64,000 nucleotides of DNA from Nannobrachium achirus (lineage: Eukaryota > Chordata > Actinopteri > Myctophiformes > Myctophidae), in NCBI GenBank assembly GCA_963921795.1, contig OY997642.1, positions 33,885,796 through 33,949,795 on the forward strand, read 5' to 3'. Below the pieces are notes generated by a model. That model saw only the letters and a program-made list of their open reading frames with translations, had not been told where the DNA came from and did not search any database. Positions 10,637 to 21,502 of the stretch are shown here, in pieces. Position numbers and translations under genes: made by a program. The first letter of the stretch is position 1, and every line of letters begins with the position of its first letter.

Positions 10637-11707
10637 ATGTTCCGCTGGACAGTACATGTGAATGGAGGACCAGGCCTATCATACTGTTGTTCTGTTGCTG
10701 CAGTGCAGAACAAGGTGTATGCCTTTGAACGGTTCGTTTGTCCCAACTTCCAACGGTTCGGACCTAGGGGCTCTATTTTGAGAGCCCACGTTTTCGACAC
10801 AGAGTGTTTACGCTGGAGGACGTTGACCTCAGTGACAACTGGAGATTATTACATTGGGAAGCACGTGGTGGGCCAATCGGGCCACTCGGCTGTACTGATA
10901 GAACATATTGTCTACGTCTGGGGAAGTGGTCCTCCTTGGTCCAACCTTCTTCATGCATTTGATGTCCACACCCACAGCTGGTCCCATCCCACGATGTTCG
11001 GGACAGTTCCAGAAGGGAGTCTGTATCACTCGGCCTGTGTCTTGAGGAAGGTCATGTATATTCATGGAGGATACTCATACCGCGAGGAGACTGCGTGCAA
11101 TGACACCTATAGGTTGGACACCACCACAATGCTCTGGTCTTTAATTAACAGAGGCACGCCCCCACCTGCTTCGTTACAACACTCCGCAACCATCATCGGG
11201 ACACAGATGTTTGTATTTGGGGGTCTAGGCCTAGGTCAGAATGTCGTCAGAGTGTTTGACACTGAGACCAACTTCTGGCTGAACACACCTTCTGCAGAGC
11301 TTGGTCCAGCAAGTCAAAGGTTACTGTCAGACTTTGCCTACAATGGAGAGCTGTACCTACTTGGTATCAGAGGAGAAAGTGACCTGTGGAAATTCAACTC
11401 AGAGACCTTTTCCTGGACGCAGGTTGAATCCAAGGGGAAAGGCCCATCTATGCTGTCTATTAGACACTGTTGCTGCATGGTGGGAGAACGCATCATCCTC
11501 TTTGGGGAACATCAGGGATCCAATGATGTGCACATCCTTGACTTGAGTACTAGTCTGAAGACGTTATGCAAGCTAGCAGTTATCCAGTATGGTCTGGAAC
11601 AGTCAGAACTCCCACACGACATCAGGTGGGAACTGCGCCTATTAACTACCAAAATGGGTAGTCCCTGGATCCAGATCCCTGGATCTTTTATTTTTAAGTG
11701 GTCTTAG
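10637..11707 (+). CDS. klhdc3-like: Intronless KLHDC3-like kelch-repeat protein (probable retrocopy)
   Basis: The frame encodes 356 aa without an intron. It aligns from end to end with KLHDC3 (about 380 aa in vertebrates): start MFRWTVHVNGGP, then blades with HSAVLIEHIVYVWG, HSACVLRKVMYIHGGY, HSATIIGTQMFVFGG, YNGELYLLG, DLWKFNSETFSWTQVESKGK, and the diagnostic SLKTLCKLAVIQYGLEQS followed by LPHDIRWEL. KLHDC3 is a six-bladed kelch propeller that serves as a substrate receptor of cullin-2 ubiquitin ligases and reads C-terminal glycine degrons. The vertebrate parent gene has many exons, so an uninterrupted frame points to retrotransposition. Odd points: most kelch Gly-Gly pairs are lost (WGSG, LGIR, FGEH; kept in IHGGY and FGGLG), the loop after FGGLG is about 15 aa shorter, and the C-terminus is replaced by an unrelated tail. 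No poly(A) tail or target duplication was found, which suggests an old insertion. Whether it is expressed is unknown. Confidence 0.85.
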   Translation: MFRWTVHVNGGPGLSYCCSVAAVQNKVYAFERFVCPNFQRFGPRGSILRAHVFDTECLRWRTLTSVTTGDYYIGKHVVGQSGHSAVLIEHIVYVWGSGPPWSNLLHAFDVHTHSWSHPTMFGTVPEGSLYHSACVLRKVMYIHGGYSYREETACNDTYRLDTTTMLWSLINRGTPPPASLQHSATIIGTQMFVFGGLGLGQNVVRVFDTETNFWLNTPSAELGPASQRLLSDFAYNGELYLLGIRGESDLWKFNSETFSWTQVESKGKGPSMLSIRHCCCMVGERIILFGEHQGSNDVHILDLSTSLKTLCKLAVIQYGLEQSELPHDIRWELRLLTTKMGSPWIQIPGSFIFKWS

Positions 11708-11845
11708 GAGTAATTTAATTTGTATTCAGGTTCTTTGTTGAGTTATCAGTTCGGATGAGTGCTGGAGTTTAAATGCCTGGCTAAAGAAAGGACCAGCTGC
11801 TTCAGATTGGCTTATATGGAGCTGGGTAATTGGACTGGGTAATTT

Positions 11846-12840
11846 GAGAGAGGCGTCGTACAGGGTGACACTCTGGCCCCCTTTCTGTTCATTGTAGCGA
11901 TGCCGATGGACCATGGCAACATGCACTGACTGTTCATTGTAGCGATGCTGATGGACCATGGCACCATGCACTGCAGGCAGAGAGGAGTCACTTGGGTTCA
12001 TTCTGGTCCTGAGGAAGTCAAGGCGAGTACACCCCATCATGATTACTGGCCTCCACTACGCAGATGACATCGTCCTAATTTCGGATACAGCAGAGAAAGG
12101 AAGGGGACTACTGGCAGTAGAAATGGAGTGCAGGAAGATCGGCCTGAAGCTCAATGCCAACAAAACAAAGGTACTGACAGTTAACACAGAGGACAAAACC
12201 ATTGCCACTGCGGACTGGACAAGCCAGTCGAGGACTTCATATACCTCTGGGCCTGGACTGCTTCAGCAGAGCAGGACCTGACGGTCCAGAGGGCACTTGC
12301 CTGTAATGCCTTGCAATCCTTGCATCATTGCATGGGATGAGAAGACTGTGGAAATCAGACATGGAAGACCCCAATCATAGCTACAGTCAGTACTGCTGTA
12401 TGGGGCTGAGACATGGACCCTCACAGCACAACAGGAAAGAGTCCTGGATGGAGTCTACACAAGAATGCTACGAATGGCACTAAGTGTCACATGGACGGAA
12501 CAACATCAGAAATGTGGTGGACCTCTATGGGAACCAACCACGGGTCACAGACTGCATCAGGCACCCAGAACTAGTGGCAAGTAAATTGACTCCATGCTTG
12601 GCAGCCAACCCAGGGCAAAGTCAGGAAAGGCAACCACCTACTTATATATGCACTGTGGAGCGACATCTTAGCTAACACTGTAGAACTCAAGACCCTGATG
12701 TTGACTTGTAGACTCCCACCCAACCCCCCTCCCCCTCTCTTCTTGGAAACAACAATACGATGGGAACTATGTACGAAAACAAATTTCATCCACTTCTTCT
12801 GTAAACCTGTGATGTGACAATAAAGCTTCTGATTCTGATT
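11846..12840 (+). pseudogene. LINE reverse-transcriptase fragment A
   Basis: This is a broken non-LTR retrotransposon ORF. Readable pieces in order are ERGVVQGDTLAPFLFIVAM (RT motif upstream of the catalytic box), SRRVHPIMITGLHYADDIVL with the YADD catalytic box (about 12056-12079), GLKLNANKTKVLT, and in another frame GAETWTLTAQQERVLDGVYT followed by RMLRMALSVTWTEQ. Frameshifts separate them. A 43-bp local tandem duplication around the FIVAMPMDH codons (about 11885-11975) further breaks the frame. The 3' end is probably GTGACAATAAAGCTTCTGATTCTGATT at about 12815-12840. I do not assign a clade with confidence. Confidence 0.8.
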
Positions 12841-13790
12841 GGTAATCGCTCTTGTTTTGAGCGACCTGCCAGCACACGATCCTTTAACACAATACAGCAC
12901 TCCTTTAATAGCCTTAAATTAACACTTAATGACAAGAAAACTAAACTCATGATCTTCTCAAACACCCCAAACATAGACCTCTCCAACCTCCGTATCACCA
13001 CCACCAATGGTTCAAGTATAGAAAAAGTTTCAGAATACAAGTACCTTGGCATATGGCTGGACGACAAACTCAATTTTAAACACCATATAGATAATCTCGT
13101 TATAAAACTCCGCCAAAAGATCGGCTGCCTCTATAGGAATAAAACTAGTTTCCCCATGTTTTGTAGAAAGAGGATCATCTAAGCTACATTTCTATCCGTG
13201 TTGGATTATGGAGACATAATCTATCGTCATGCAGGTGCCTCCATATGCAGGTGCCTCCATACTCAATTTCACCACTCATCATTGCGACCTATATGGTATG
13301 GTGGGCTGGGGTTCTTTGTCAGAGAGGCGCAACTATCATTGGCATCTCTTCATTTATAAAGGCCTGGTTGGAAAACTGCCACCATACATCTCTTCCATGC
13401 TATGTGAGAAACCTAGTTACATTCAAACTCGCTCCAGTGATTGGCTGGTCCTTAAGGTCCCCTTTGTTAATTCGGAACTGGGAAAAACTGCCTTTAGCGT
13501 TAGTGCACCTGATTCTTGGAATCTCTTGCAACAAGATTTTAAGATGAGTACCCTAGCATCTGTAGGTCATTTCAAGAGTTTACTTAATAACTGTGCTTTA
13601 CAAGTATGTAACTGTTTTAACTGATTGTTATCAACACTGTTTTTCTTTTCGTATTAATTCTGTAACTGTTTTAACTAATAGTTGTCAACACTGTTTTTCT
13701 ATCTGTATTAATTCTGTTTGTAATCTCGGCATCATTGTAAATGAGGATCTCCCTCAATTGATCTTTTCGAGAAATTAAATAAAGGTTGAA
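12841..13790 (+). pseudogene. LINE fragment B, probably L2-like
   Basis: The 3' half of a reverse-transcriptase ORF. Frame 12880-13182 gives LKLTLNDKKTKLMIFSN and VSEYKYLGIWLDDKLNFKHH; 13308-13624 gives LSERRNYHWHLFIYKGLVGK, LPPYISSML, SSDWLVLKVPFVNSELGKTA and FSVSAPDSWNLLQ. A gap of about 30 codons around 13200-13270, with the tandem CAGGTGCCTCCATA, breaks the ORF, so it is not functional. The 3' tail contains a duplicated AACTGTTTTAACT..CAACACTGTTTTTC and ends GAGAAATTAAATAAAGGTTG, the style of L2-type fish LINEs. Confidence 0.8.
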
Positions 13791-14061
13791 CAGGTCACAG
13801 CTGTGTGACTGGCACCTGAGCATGGGTCCTGCATCTTTGACATCTGTATGTAGTACCATTGTGCAAATCTTGACTGTATTAGTGATGCAAGGGTGAGGAA
13901 CCAGTCTTTTTGGGGTGTTGTGTTCCTGGGACGGCCAAGTTTGGAAATGGTACCAGCCAGGGCTGACACCAAATAATGCTGCCACTCTGCTGTGGTGTAA
14001 AGTAACTAAGTACATTTACTTAAGTACTCTACTTAAGTACAATTTTGAGGTATTTGTACTT

Positions 14062-14231
14062 TTTATGCATTTATTGATATAGGACATTAGACTGACAGGA
14101 AATGGGGAGAGAGATGGGGAGTGACATGCAGCAAAGGACATTGGGATCGGGACTCGAACTCGCCACGCACTGTCATGCATCAGAGCCTATGTGGTATGCG
14201 CCTGGACCGGTAGGCCAGCAGGTGCCCCACC
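14062..14231 (-). mobile_element. tRNA-derived SINE, copy 1
   Basis: Read on the minus strand: TGGCCTACCGG as an A box, then a B-box-like GAGTTCGAGTCCCGATCC, then a body containing CATGTCACTCCCCATCTCTC and ACTTCCTGTCAGTCTAAT in reverse. The same body recurs at 14287-14482, 23722-23930 and, more divergent, at 34545-34697. Confidence 0.75.
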
Positions 14232-14286
14232 AAATATTGAATTTTTACTCCACTACAAATATTATTATTATTATGTTTTTTTTTTA

Positions 14287-14482
14287 AGGTTTGTTTTTGG
14301 GCTTTTTGCCTTTATTGGATAGGACAGTAGACTGACAGGAAATGGGGGAGAGACAGGGAGTGACATGCGGCAAAGGTCGCTCGGATCGGGAATCGAACCG
14401 GCGATGCCGACAGGCATTGATGCCGAAAATGGCAATGCCTATATGGTATGCGCCTGGTCCATTAAATACCAGGCGCCCCCTA
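14287..14482 (-). mobile_element. tRNA-derived SINE, copy 2
   Basis: A perfect RNA polymerase III B box, GGTTCGATTCC, lies on the minus strand at 14399-14389. The A-box region is degenerate (CCTGGTATTTAATGG). The body is the same as in copy 1, with a T-rich plus-strand flank at 14275-14290 as the 3' tail. Confidence 0.8.
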
Positions 14483-15549
14483 CACTACAATTATTTGAAC
14501 ACTTTAGTTACTAGTTACTTTGTAGATTTTTATTATTATTACAAAACATACATAAACCACTTCAGCCTATACATTTTGTCCATTTGATGTGATGCATTGT
14601 GAGCTTGTAGATCTGCTATTTTCAAAAGATGTTTGTACATTTGAAAACTTGAAATGGGACATTCTGCACAATGAGTACTTTTACTTTTGGTACTTTAAGT
14701 AGGCTACATGTTGATGCCAATACGTTATATATTTGTACTCAAGTACATTTTGATTACCAGACTTTTACTTGTAACAGTAGTTCTATTTTTCAGTATTGAT
14801 ATTACTTTTACTTAAATAATGAAATTGATTACTTTTTCCAGCACTGCAACTGCATAACCAAACACCAGTTTCCACTTGCCCTATTGCATGGGTCTTCAAC
14901 AGGGGGTCCGGGACCCCTAGGGGGTCCTCAGAGTTACTACAGGGGGGCCGCCAAATCTTTTTGTGATCATTCTTTTAAATGAACAACTTGGATCCTCGCA
15001 TCCCTATTCTGAGGAGAACTTTAGGTTTGGTGTAGAGGTTAAAAAAAAATCGCACCTGTGCGAAGTGAGCGGTGCAAAAATATTTAGGGAGTATGATATA
15101 CTGTGGACTTCGATTTCCAAGCCTTGTTTTTTTCTTTAAATAATCATATATGCTTTTCCCTTTTAAATTGAAGATATTAAATAATATAAGAGATTTTTCA
15201 AGGGCTGTTTATTTGTATTTTAAACTTGTATTAGCTGCCCGTCATCTATAACCTGTGAAATTAGGTTATAGATCAATCGGGTGCCTCTGTGCCTATGACA
15301 TCATCGACAGATCAACAGAATCGAAGTGTTTCATTGGTCTGGCTAACTCATGTCATCATCATTAGTGACATCATAATTTTTGTAATAGAAAGCGGGGCAT
15401 AGGAGCGGTTTGCACCGCTCAAAAACACATTTAGTAAAGCCTTCACAACATCAAATCAGAAGCTATGACATAGGTGTGACATCATTCACAATATAAATAA
15501 TAGATACGCTTGATGCATTTGGAACTGTTAATCCCACAACTCCATTCCA

Positions 15550-16010
15550 CAGACCTTGCAGCAGGAGACTGTAAGAGAGTCTTCCACACCCCAAGAGCAG
15601 TCCACAGAGGCCCAGAATGTGGTCCTTATCAGCAGCGCTCCCATAAACTAAAAAGATCTCTGAACCTGACTCCATCACTTACACCACTACTACTACCGCT
15701 CCTGCTCAAGACCACACCCTTGTCTTCACATTTGGAAGCCACTCATTCGCTGACCTGGCCAAAATTAGTGGTGATGAAAACTTTGCAATTGGAAAGCAAG
15801 CCCTGGATATAGTCTTTGGAGCTTCAGCACAACCAGCACCAAAGCATGGCGGAGAGGAAGAGGGCAGTGACAAAGAGGAAGCATCCAGTAATGTAGACAT
15901 CTCTTTTGAGCCTGTTGTGTAGTAGAACAGCTGGCAGCTATGTTCAAGACCACTGACTTGGCTGAATCTTTCAGGAAGACCTTCTGTAAGTGCCCGAAGA
16001 GCATGGGCCA
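15550..16010 (+). pseudogene. RANBP2 (Nup358)-like processed fragment
   Basis: Two adjoining pieces match the region of the nuclear-pore protein RANBP2 around a Ran-binding domain. The first (about 15680-15919) reads TLVFTFGSHSFADLAKISG, then QALDIVFGASAQ, then an acidic stretch ending EEASSNVDISFEPVV: FG-type repeats followed by the acidic leader of a RanBD. The second, shifted in frame from 15922, reads VEQLAAMFKTTDLAESFRKT plus FCKCPKSM, the C-terminal helix of a RanBD. About 110 residues of the domain core between them are missing, and a TAG stop (15920-15922) lies at the junction. The pieces are contiguous without introns. It cannot make a working Ran-binding protein. The region from 16012 to 16125 encodes three loose E-P-Q-T-L repeats. 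Identification is from memory of the family and needs a protein search. Confidence 0.6.
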
Positions 16011-16307
16011 GCAGGCTCCGGAAACACAGACCCTGGGCAAGGAGACAAAAGAACCACAGACCCTTGTCGAGGAGATTCCAGAACCACAGACCTTGAGTCA
16101 GGAGATGGTGCAGAACGACAGAGACCAGAAGATGAATATTTTAGTTTGTCAAGGTTTGTTCGTAATTTTTCATCAATTAGTCGACCAAGCTACAGATTGT
16201 AACTTGTAAGAGTGTCATAATGATAAGTGACCTTGTTTACCTCGAGAGAGGCATCCAGAGAGGCGAGAAGAGGCCAGAAGATGAATATTTTAGTTTTTCA
16301 AAGTCTG

Positions 16308-17010
16308 TTCATTTGTATTTTAAACTTGTATTAGCTGCCTGTCGTTTATAACCTGTGAAATTATCCACAGTCTGTCTAAAAGTGTGGTTATTTTATCGCT
16401 TATCAATGATATTCATCTAATACAATTTTGAAATTCAAATTCAATGGCCTAAAGGGTGAACCAATCGGGTGCCTCCGTGTCTATGACATTGTTTTTTATG
16501 ACGTATTTTCTCCGGCCTAAACGCGTTCTAATCAGGGTGAACCAATCGGGTGCCTCTGTGCCTATGACATCATGGACAAATCAACAGAATCGAAGTGTTT
16601 CATTGGTTTAGCTAACTCATGTCATCATCATTAGTGACATCATATTCTTTTTTAAAGGCTGTTCATTTGTATTTTAAACTTGTATTAGCTGCCTGTCATT
16701 TATAACCTGTGAAATTATCCACAGTCTGTCTAAAAGTGTGGTTATTTTATCGCTTATTAGTGATATATTCATCTAATGCAATTTTGAAATTCAAATTCAA
16801 TGGCCTAAAGGGTGAACCAATCAGGTACCTCTGTGCCTATGACATCATTTTTTATGACGTATTTTCTGCGGCCTAAACGCGTTCTAAATCAGGGTGAACC
16901 AATCGGGTGCCTCTGTGCCTATGACATCATGGACAAATCAACAGAATCGAAGTGTTTCATTGGTCTAGCTAACTCATGTCATCATCATTAGTGACATCAT
17001 AATTTTGGTT
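16308..17010 (+). repeat. Two tandem 355-bp units
   Basis: The unit starting TTCATTTGTATTTTAAACTT at 16308 begins again at 16663 with very high identity. It includes GGGTGAACCAATCGGGTGCC twice per unit and CTAACTCATGTCATCATCAT. A shortened third copy with an internal deletion lies at about 15207-15380, on the other side of the RANBP2-like fragment. The terminal GGAGCGGTTTGCACCGCTCA occurs at about 15403 and 17030. Confidence 0.85.
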
Positions 17011-17477
17011 AAAAAAAAGCGGTTCATAGGAGCGGTTTGCACCGCTTAAAAAATAAAAAATAAATAAAAAAACATTAACATGCATCCAACATAGACTGAC
17101 GCTTTCAAACAAGTCGATGAAAATCTGCAACACAATTTTATACAATATGAAGGGGGTCCCTGCTTTATCTCCCTCTCAGCTAAAGGGTCCTTGGCCTGAA
17201 AACGCCTATTGCATGGGCCTTATGCTGAAGGGACTAATGTGGCCCCTTTCTATGGGGGCAGTGTTGCTGCTTGGAGCATACACACACTCAACAAATATGC
17301 AGGATTGGTGTCAGTCTGTCAGATGTACGATAATTATCGTATTTGTACGATAATTTTACCCTCTTTACCCTCGATCAATAATTCCAAAAATGCCCAAATT
17401 TACGATCATTTCAGCATGAAACCTTAGATCTGTACAGTACTTGGAGGCATTAAAAACATTGGTCGGGTCTTTCCAGT

Positions 17478-18065
17478 CCAGTTTTAGGCTTTTATTGCGA
17501 CCGTCAGGTCGCAGTTACTGTCAAAACCTCGACCAGCTGTCCGTCTGTCCGTCACATGTGTCACACGTCACACTTTTGCCCTGCTCATATCTCCGAAACC
17601 GTTTCCCCGATCCATGCCAAATTTTGCACACACACTCCTTGCCTGCCAAACCACAACCAATCAATTCTCACATGGCCCTCTTCTAGCGCCACCATGAGGC
17701 CGATTCTTGCAAAACACATTTTTGCACATCGCTCCTAAAATGTTTGCCCTAAAATCACGCAAATCGGTACACAGTATGTCTATACTCATGTCATCAACAT
17801 GGATCTGTCCCATATAGCGCCACCATCAGGCCGATTTTTTCAAACACATTTTTTGACACTGCTCCTACAAATTTTGCCCTAAAATCACGCAAATCGTTAC
17901 ACACTTGCTCTACACTCATGTCATCAACATGGATCAGTCCCATTTAGCGCCACCTTCAAGCCGATTTTTTCAAACACATTTTTGGACACTCCTACACATT
18001 TTGGCCTAAGATCACGCTGCGACCTGACGGCCGCTTATCTCCCGATTAGGGAGTCTTACTGGTTT
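17478..18065 (+). mobile_element. Satellite-bearing dispersed element
   Basis: The left end is TTGCGACCGTCAGGTCGCAG and the right end CTGCGACCTGACGGCCGC plus TTATCTCCCGATTAGGGAGT. The interior has tandem units of about 130 bp that begin with TAGCGCCACC at 17684, 17815 and 17945. The same ends occur inverted at 49108-49525 and, ends only, at 62034-62085. Internal tandem repeats with palindromic subtermini recall Helitron/Helentron-associated elements, but no diagnostic end was verified. Confidence 0.7.
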
Positions 18066-19189
18066 GTGTAAGGTCCAGGAAGTTGCCTGCCTCCACGCAG
18101 CATTCGTGATGCATTTTTGTCACGTAGGAGTCTCAAACAAGGTTGTTTCTTGCACTAAATATGCATTTCTTTGTGAAATTACTTACGTGTGATTTATCTT
18201 TAATACGATCATTTTAAGCCTCCGGTATGATAATTCAACAATTCCCATCTGGCAACACTGGGACCCATGCTCAGGTGCCCGTCACACACCTGTGACTGTC
18301 ACACACCTGCTGGGGGTGTGTGCTGGCAGTTACCAGTTAGCTCAAAACTCTGTTGAGATTACCAGCAGAAGCATATTGGTGGATTGTGGCAATACTGGTA
18401 GGCCTACATTTAGCTGTGTTGTTCATTCCACAATTCTTTACAAGTTATACCTCGTTGTAAACGTGACTAATCAATGATGAAAATTATATAAAACACAATA
18501 CAAATTTGTATTATTGAAGGGGAGAAATATAATCGACTGAAGTTAAGTTTTACATTCGTTTAAATGTGAAAGGTAAAGAAAGGCCTCTTCGTTAAACCTG
18601 TGAAAACTGACATTTGTGTTTGATCCAAGCCGCACGTAACGTGGAAGAATCAAATCAGTCCCCACAGTGGTACTGTAGGTAGGTATAGGCTACTTTATCC
18701 TTGCATCAACCGGACACCCCTAACAACAGGAAAGGTTTAAAGTGAAATGAAAGAACATATAAAAAGCATCTTTAAAAGGGTAAAGAGCAAAGGCCATGAA
18801 TGCTTGCATGGCTTTTGCAATCTGCAATTAGATTATGAGATATCATGTATGCTAACTTGACATTTTTGGGCTAATCATGGCACTAGACGGCTAGAAGAAA
18901 GAATATGGTGCCACTGTAATGGTTATGATTCATCCTTTGGGAAGTGTGCTTCCTTTCAATCTGCCCCATTAGATTTGGATATACCTTGTGTGATTGTGGA
19001 CATTCTGGCCTATGGTTGGTGTTAAAGGAAACACCAGCTCATCAAAAACCGTAGGGTTCATCCGAAAAGCATGAAGGTGCATTCAAATCCATGGCTATCC
19101 AGCCAGACAGTAGGCTTTGAGTTATCTTGTTTGGGATGTACTGTAAAGGCCTGTCCATAGTATCTCCGAAATGTTCGGCGAGTTGCGAT
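18066..19189. other. Unannotated intergenic DNA
   Basis: No exon, RNA gene or repeat structure is recognised. TGTGACTGTCACACACCTG around 18280-18310 is a small local repeat. Confidence 0.45.
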
Positions 19190-19476
19190 TTCCAACTTAC
19201 ACATTTCCGAACTCTCATTCGGTGTAATGCTTTTCAAAAGTCGCGAATGACATAATTTTGTAGTCCAACCGGACCCTTTGACCAAAATGTTCTGTTTAGG
19301 TCAAAGTAATGACAGGCCTTACTGTAAGTATCAAGACCTGTCCATACTTTGACCGAAACCGAACTTTTCGGTCAAAAGGTCTGGTTCGACTACAAAATGG
19401 CGTCACTCGCAACTTCTGAAAAGCATTAGACCGAATTAGAGTTCAGAAACGTGCATGTCGGAAAGTCCGACTCAAT
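19190..19476. repeat. Diverged inverted-repeat element
   Basis: About 120 bp at 19190-19312 folds on 19338-19475. Matching strings include AATGCTTTTCAAAAGT / CTTCTGAAAAGCATTA, TTTTGTAGTCCAACC / TTCGACTACAAAAT and ATGACAGGCC / GACCTGTCCAT. The arms differ at many positions, so this is an old palindromic MITE. Confidence 0.65.
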
Positions 19477-19616
19477 TTCATTCTGAATGGCAGTAGCAGC
19501 AATATAGTGTGGTCCATGTTGTACTGAGGCACACTGCAGCATTTCCATTCACTTGATATCAGTAAGACTGGGTCTCTCCAGAGAGGTGACGTCTTTCCAA
19601 GGAGTTGCTAGGCCTA

Positions 19617-20073
19617 GAATTATTGAATGCTTTAACCAGTGAAAAATAGCAGATATACAAGCTCACAGCGAGCTTGTAGATCTGCTACTTTTGAAAAATC
19701 GTCTTTTGGATCCTTCTAAGGTTTTTTGAAAAACGTATATGTCAGCAATCTGGCCAGCCATCGTCAAAGAAAAGGTCCTTTTCACTTAACTGGAGCTCAG
19801 TTAGTCTGTTCTTGAGAGACTACTATATCATGTGAAGGACCTCCAAACTGATATTTATTTGGCCACGGACCCCCCATCTCAAAATATTCAGTTCCAGGGA
19901 CCACCCAGAAGCAAAATTTGAGTTACAAACGTTCGCTTTGAAAATACATATATTCAAAGATTTGCACACATTTTCACAACTTTTTCAAAAGTAGCTGATC
20001 TACAAGCTCGCAGCGCGGCACTCGAGCTTGTATATCTGCTATTTTTCACTGGTTAAAGCATTCAATAATTCTA
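19617..20073. mobile_element. Large palindrome with hairpins at both ends
   Basis: The ends are inverted: AATTATTGAATGCTTTAACC on the left and GGTTAAAGCATTCAATAATT on the right. Each end continues into a GATCTACAAGC-family hairpin (19640-19687 and 19986-20052). The outer arms share the variant GATATACAAGC/GCTTGTATATC, while the inner arms share GCTTGTAGATC/GATCTACAAGC. The middle (GGCCACGGACCCCCCATCTC) recurs inside the elements at 22889 and 59121, so this is a member of the same family without its outer TIRs. Confidence 0.75.
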
Positions 20074-20116
20074 TTAAGCTGCATTTCTACTTTGTTGTGC
20101 GATGACGACACAGACC

Positions 20117-20182
20117 GAAAATAGCTGATCTATAAGCTCACAACGCATCATATCCACAATAAGCTTATAGATCGGCTATTTC
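20117..20182. repeat. Hairpin of the GATCTACAAGC family, compensated copy
   Basis: GAAAATAGCTGATCTATAAG pairs with CTTATAGATCGGCTATTTC. The usual C:G pair in the stem (ACAAG/CTTGT) is T:A here on both sides. Confidence 0.8.
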
Positions 20183-20625
<443 letters not shown>

Positions 20626-21502
20626 GTATGGGGGGAGGGGGGTTGAACAGCAGTAACTGTATTCTTAGTTTTTTTTTTCTCCATGAAATCTAGTCTTCTG
20701 AACACAATTTTCATAGAACCGAATCATATTAAATGGGAATCGGTAGATCTATTGAAGCTGCCAATAAGCAATGACAACCAAAAGCCTTTTGATCGCATGA
20801 ACATGTACACGTGTGCATGTCAGTGTACATGTGTCTTCATGTGAGTTTGGGTGCGCTCATGTGTGAAAGCAAGATTGCTTTTTTCCTGAGTAGCCCTCAA
20901 GCTCTTCTCTTGTTTGTTGACAGTATTAAACAAATGGTCAGAAAGCCCGTATCACGGGAGGGGCGAATGAATAGTGTGTGTGTGCGTGTGTGTGTGTGAG
21001 TGAGTGCGTGTGTGTTTGTGTGTTTGTATGTGCATATGTGCATACAGAGTGTGGCCCCTGCCTGGCCCCGCAGGCCCCTCCGGGGCTTCTTGTCACCCTA
21101 TGTCTCGGAGGTGAGAGGGCGGGTGATAATTGAACGCTCCCTGGCACTTCTAACAAATGTATTGAAAGAAGGAATCGAAAAACCTGTTAATGAGATTTCC
21201 TTCCCCAGGCAGCGCTCAGGGTTATTATTCTTATAATTTTCTTAACCTAATGAGTAACTGAAAGTTTATTTTCAAATGTGTTTCTCCCACTCACCCCGTG
21301 CACCCTCCTTTTATTTATTTATTCATTCATTAGCTTATGTTTTTTTTTGCGACGGCACACAGCCGTTATTAATAAAACAATTAAGAGTGCATTGGCGAGG
21401 CTTCCACTGGGACTAGTTACTGTATGCAAGAATTCATGATCTGTCAACTTAACCGAAGATCATAAAATGAAACGTGAGGAAACACAGGGCGGCATTCAAG
21501 GT
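20626..21502. other. Intergenic DNA; possible conserved non-coding block
   Basis: There is a short GT microsatellite at about 20978-21030. The stretch from about 21050 to 21290 has no repeat features and includes TTAATGAGATTTCC and CTTAACCTAATGAGTAACTG; it could be a conserved non-coding element. No exon is seen. Confidence 0.3.

Larger units (their letters stand above)
13994..14850. mobile_element. AGTACTTTTACTT-type MITE split by two SINEs
   Basis: The left part (GTAACTAAGTACATTTACTT) and the right part (14690-14850, with TACTCAAGTACATTTTGATT and ending GATTACTTTTTCCAGCACTG) belong to one element. Relatives lie at 481-776, 47224-47520, 58768-58900 and 63560-63740. Two tRNA-derived SINEs sit inside it at 14062-14231 and 14287-14482. 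A half hairpin of the GATCTACAAGC family is at 14597-14627. Confidence 0.6.
14893..17204. mobile_element. Composite hAT-like element carrying a host-gene fragment
   Basis: The left end reads TCTTCAACAGGGGGTCCGGG and the right end GGGGGTCCCTGC..CTAAAGGGTCCTTGGCCTGA. The 13-mer CCTATTGCATGGG lies directly outside both ends (14880-14892 and 17205-17217). A second copy of the right end is at 26162-26235. Inside are GAGCGGTGCAAA-type repeat pieces, tandem units of about 355 bp, and a RANBP2-like pseudogene fragment. No transposase is encoded. hAT elements make 8-bp duplications, so a 13-bp match is longer than expected; part of it may be chance or terminal sequence. Confidence 0.55.
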
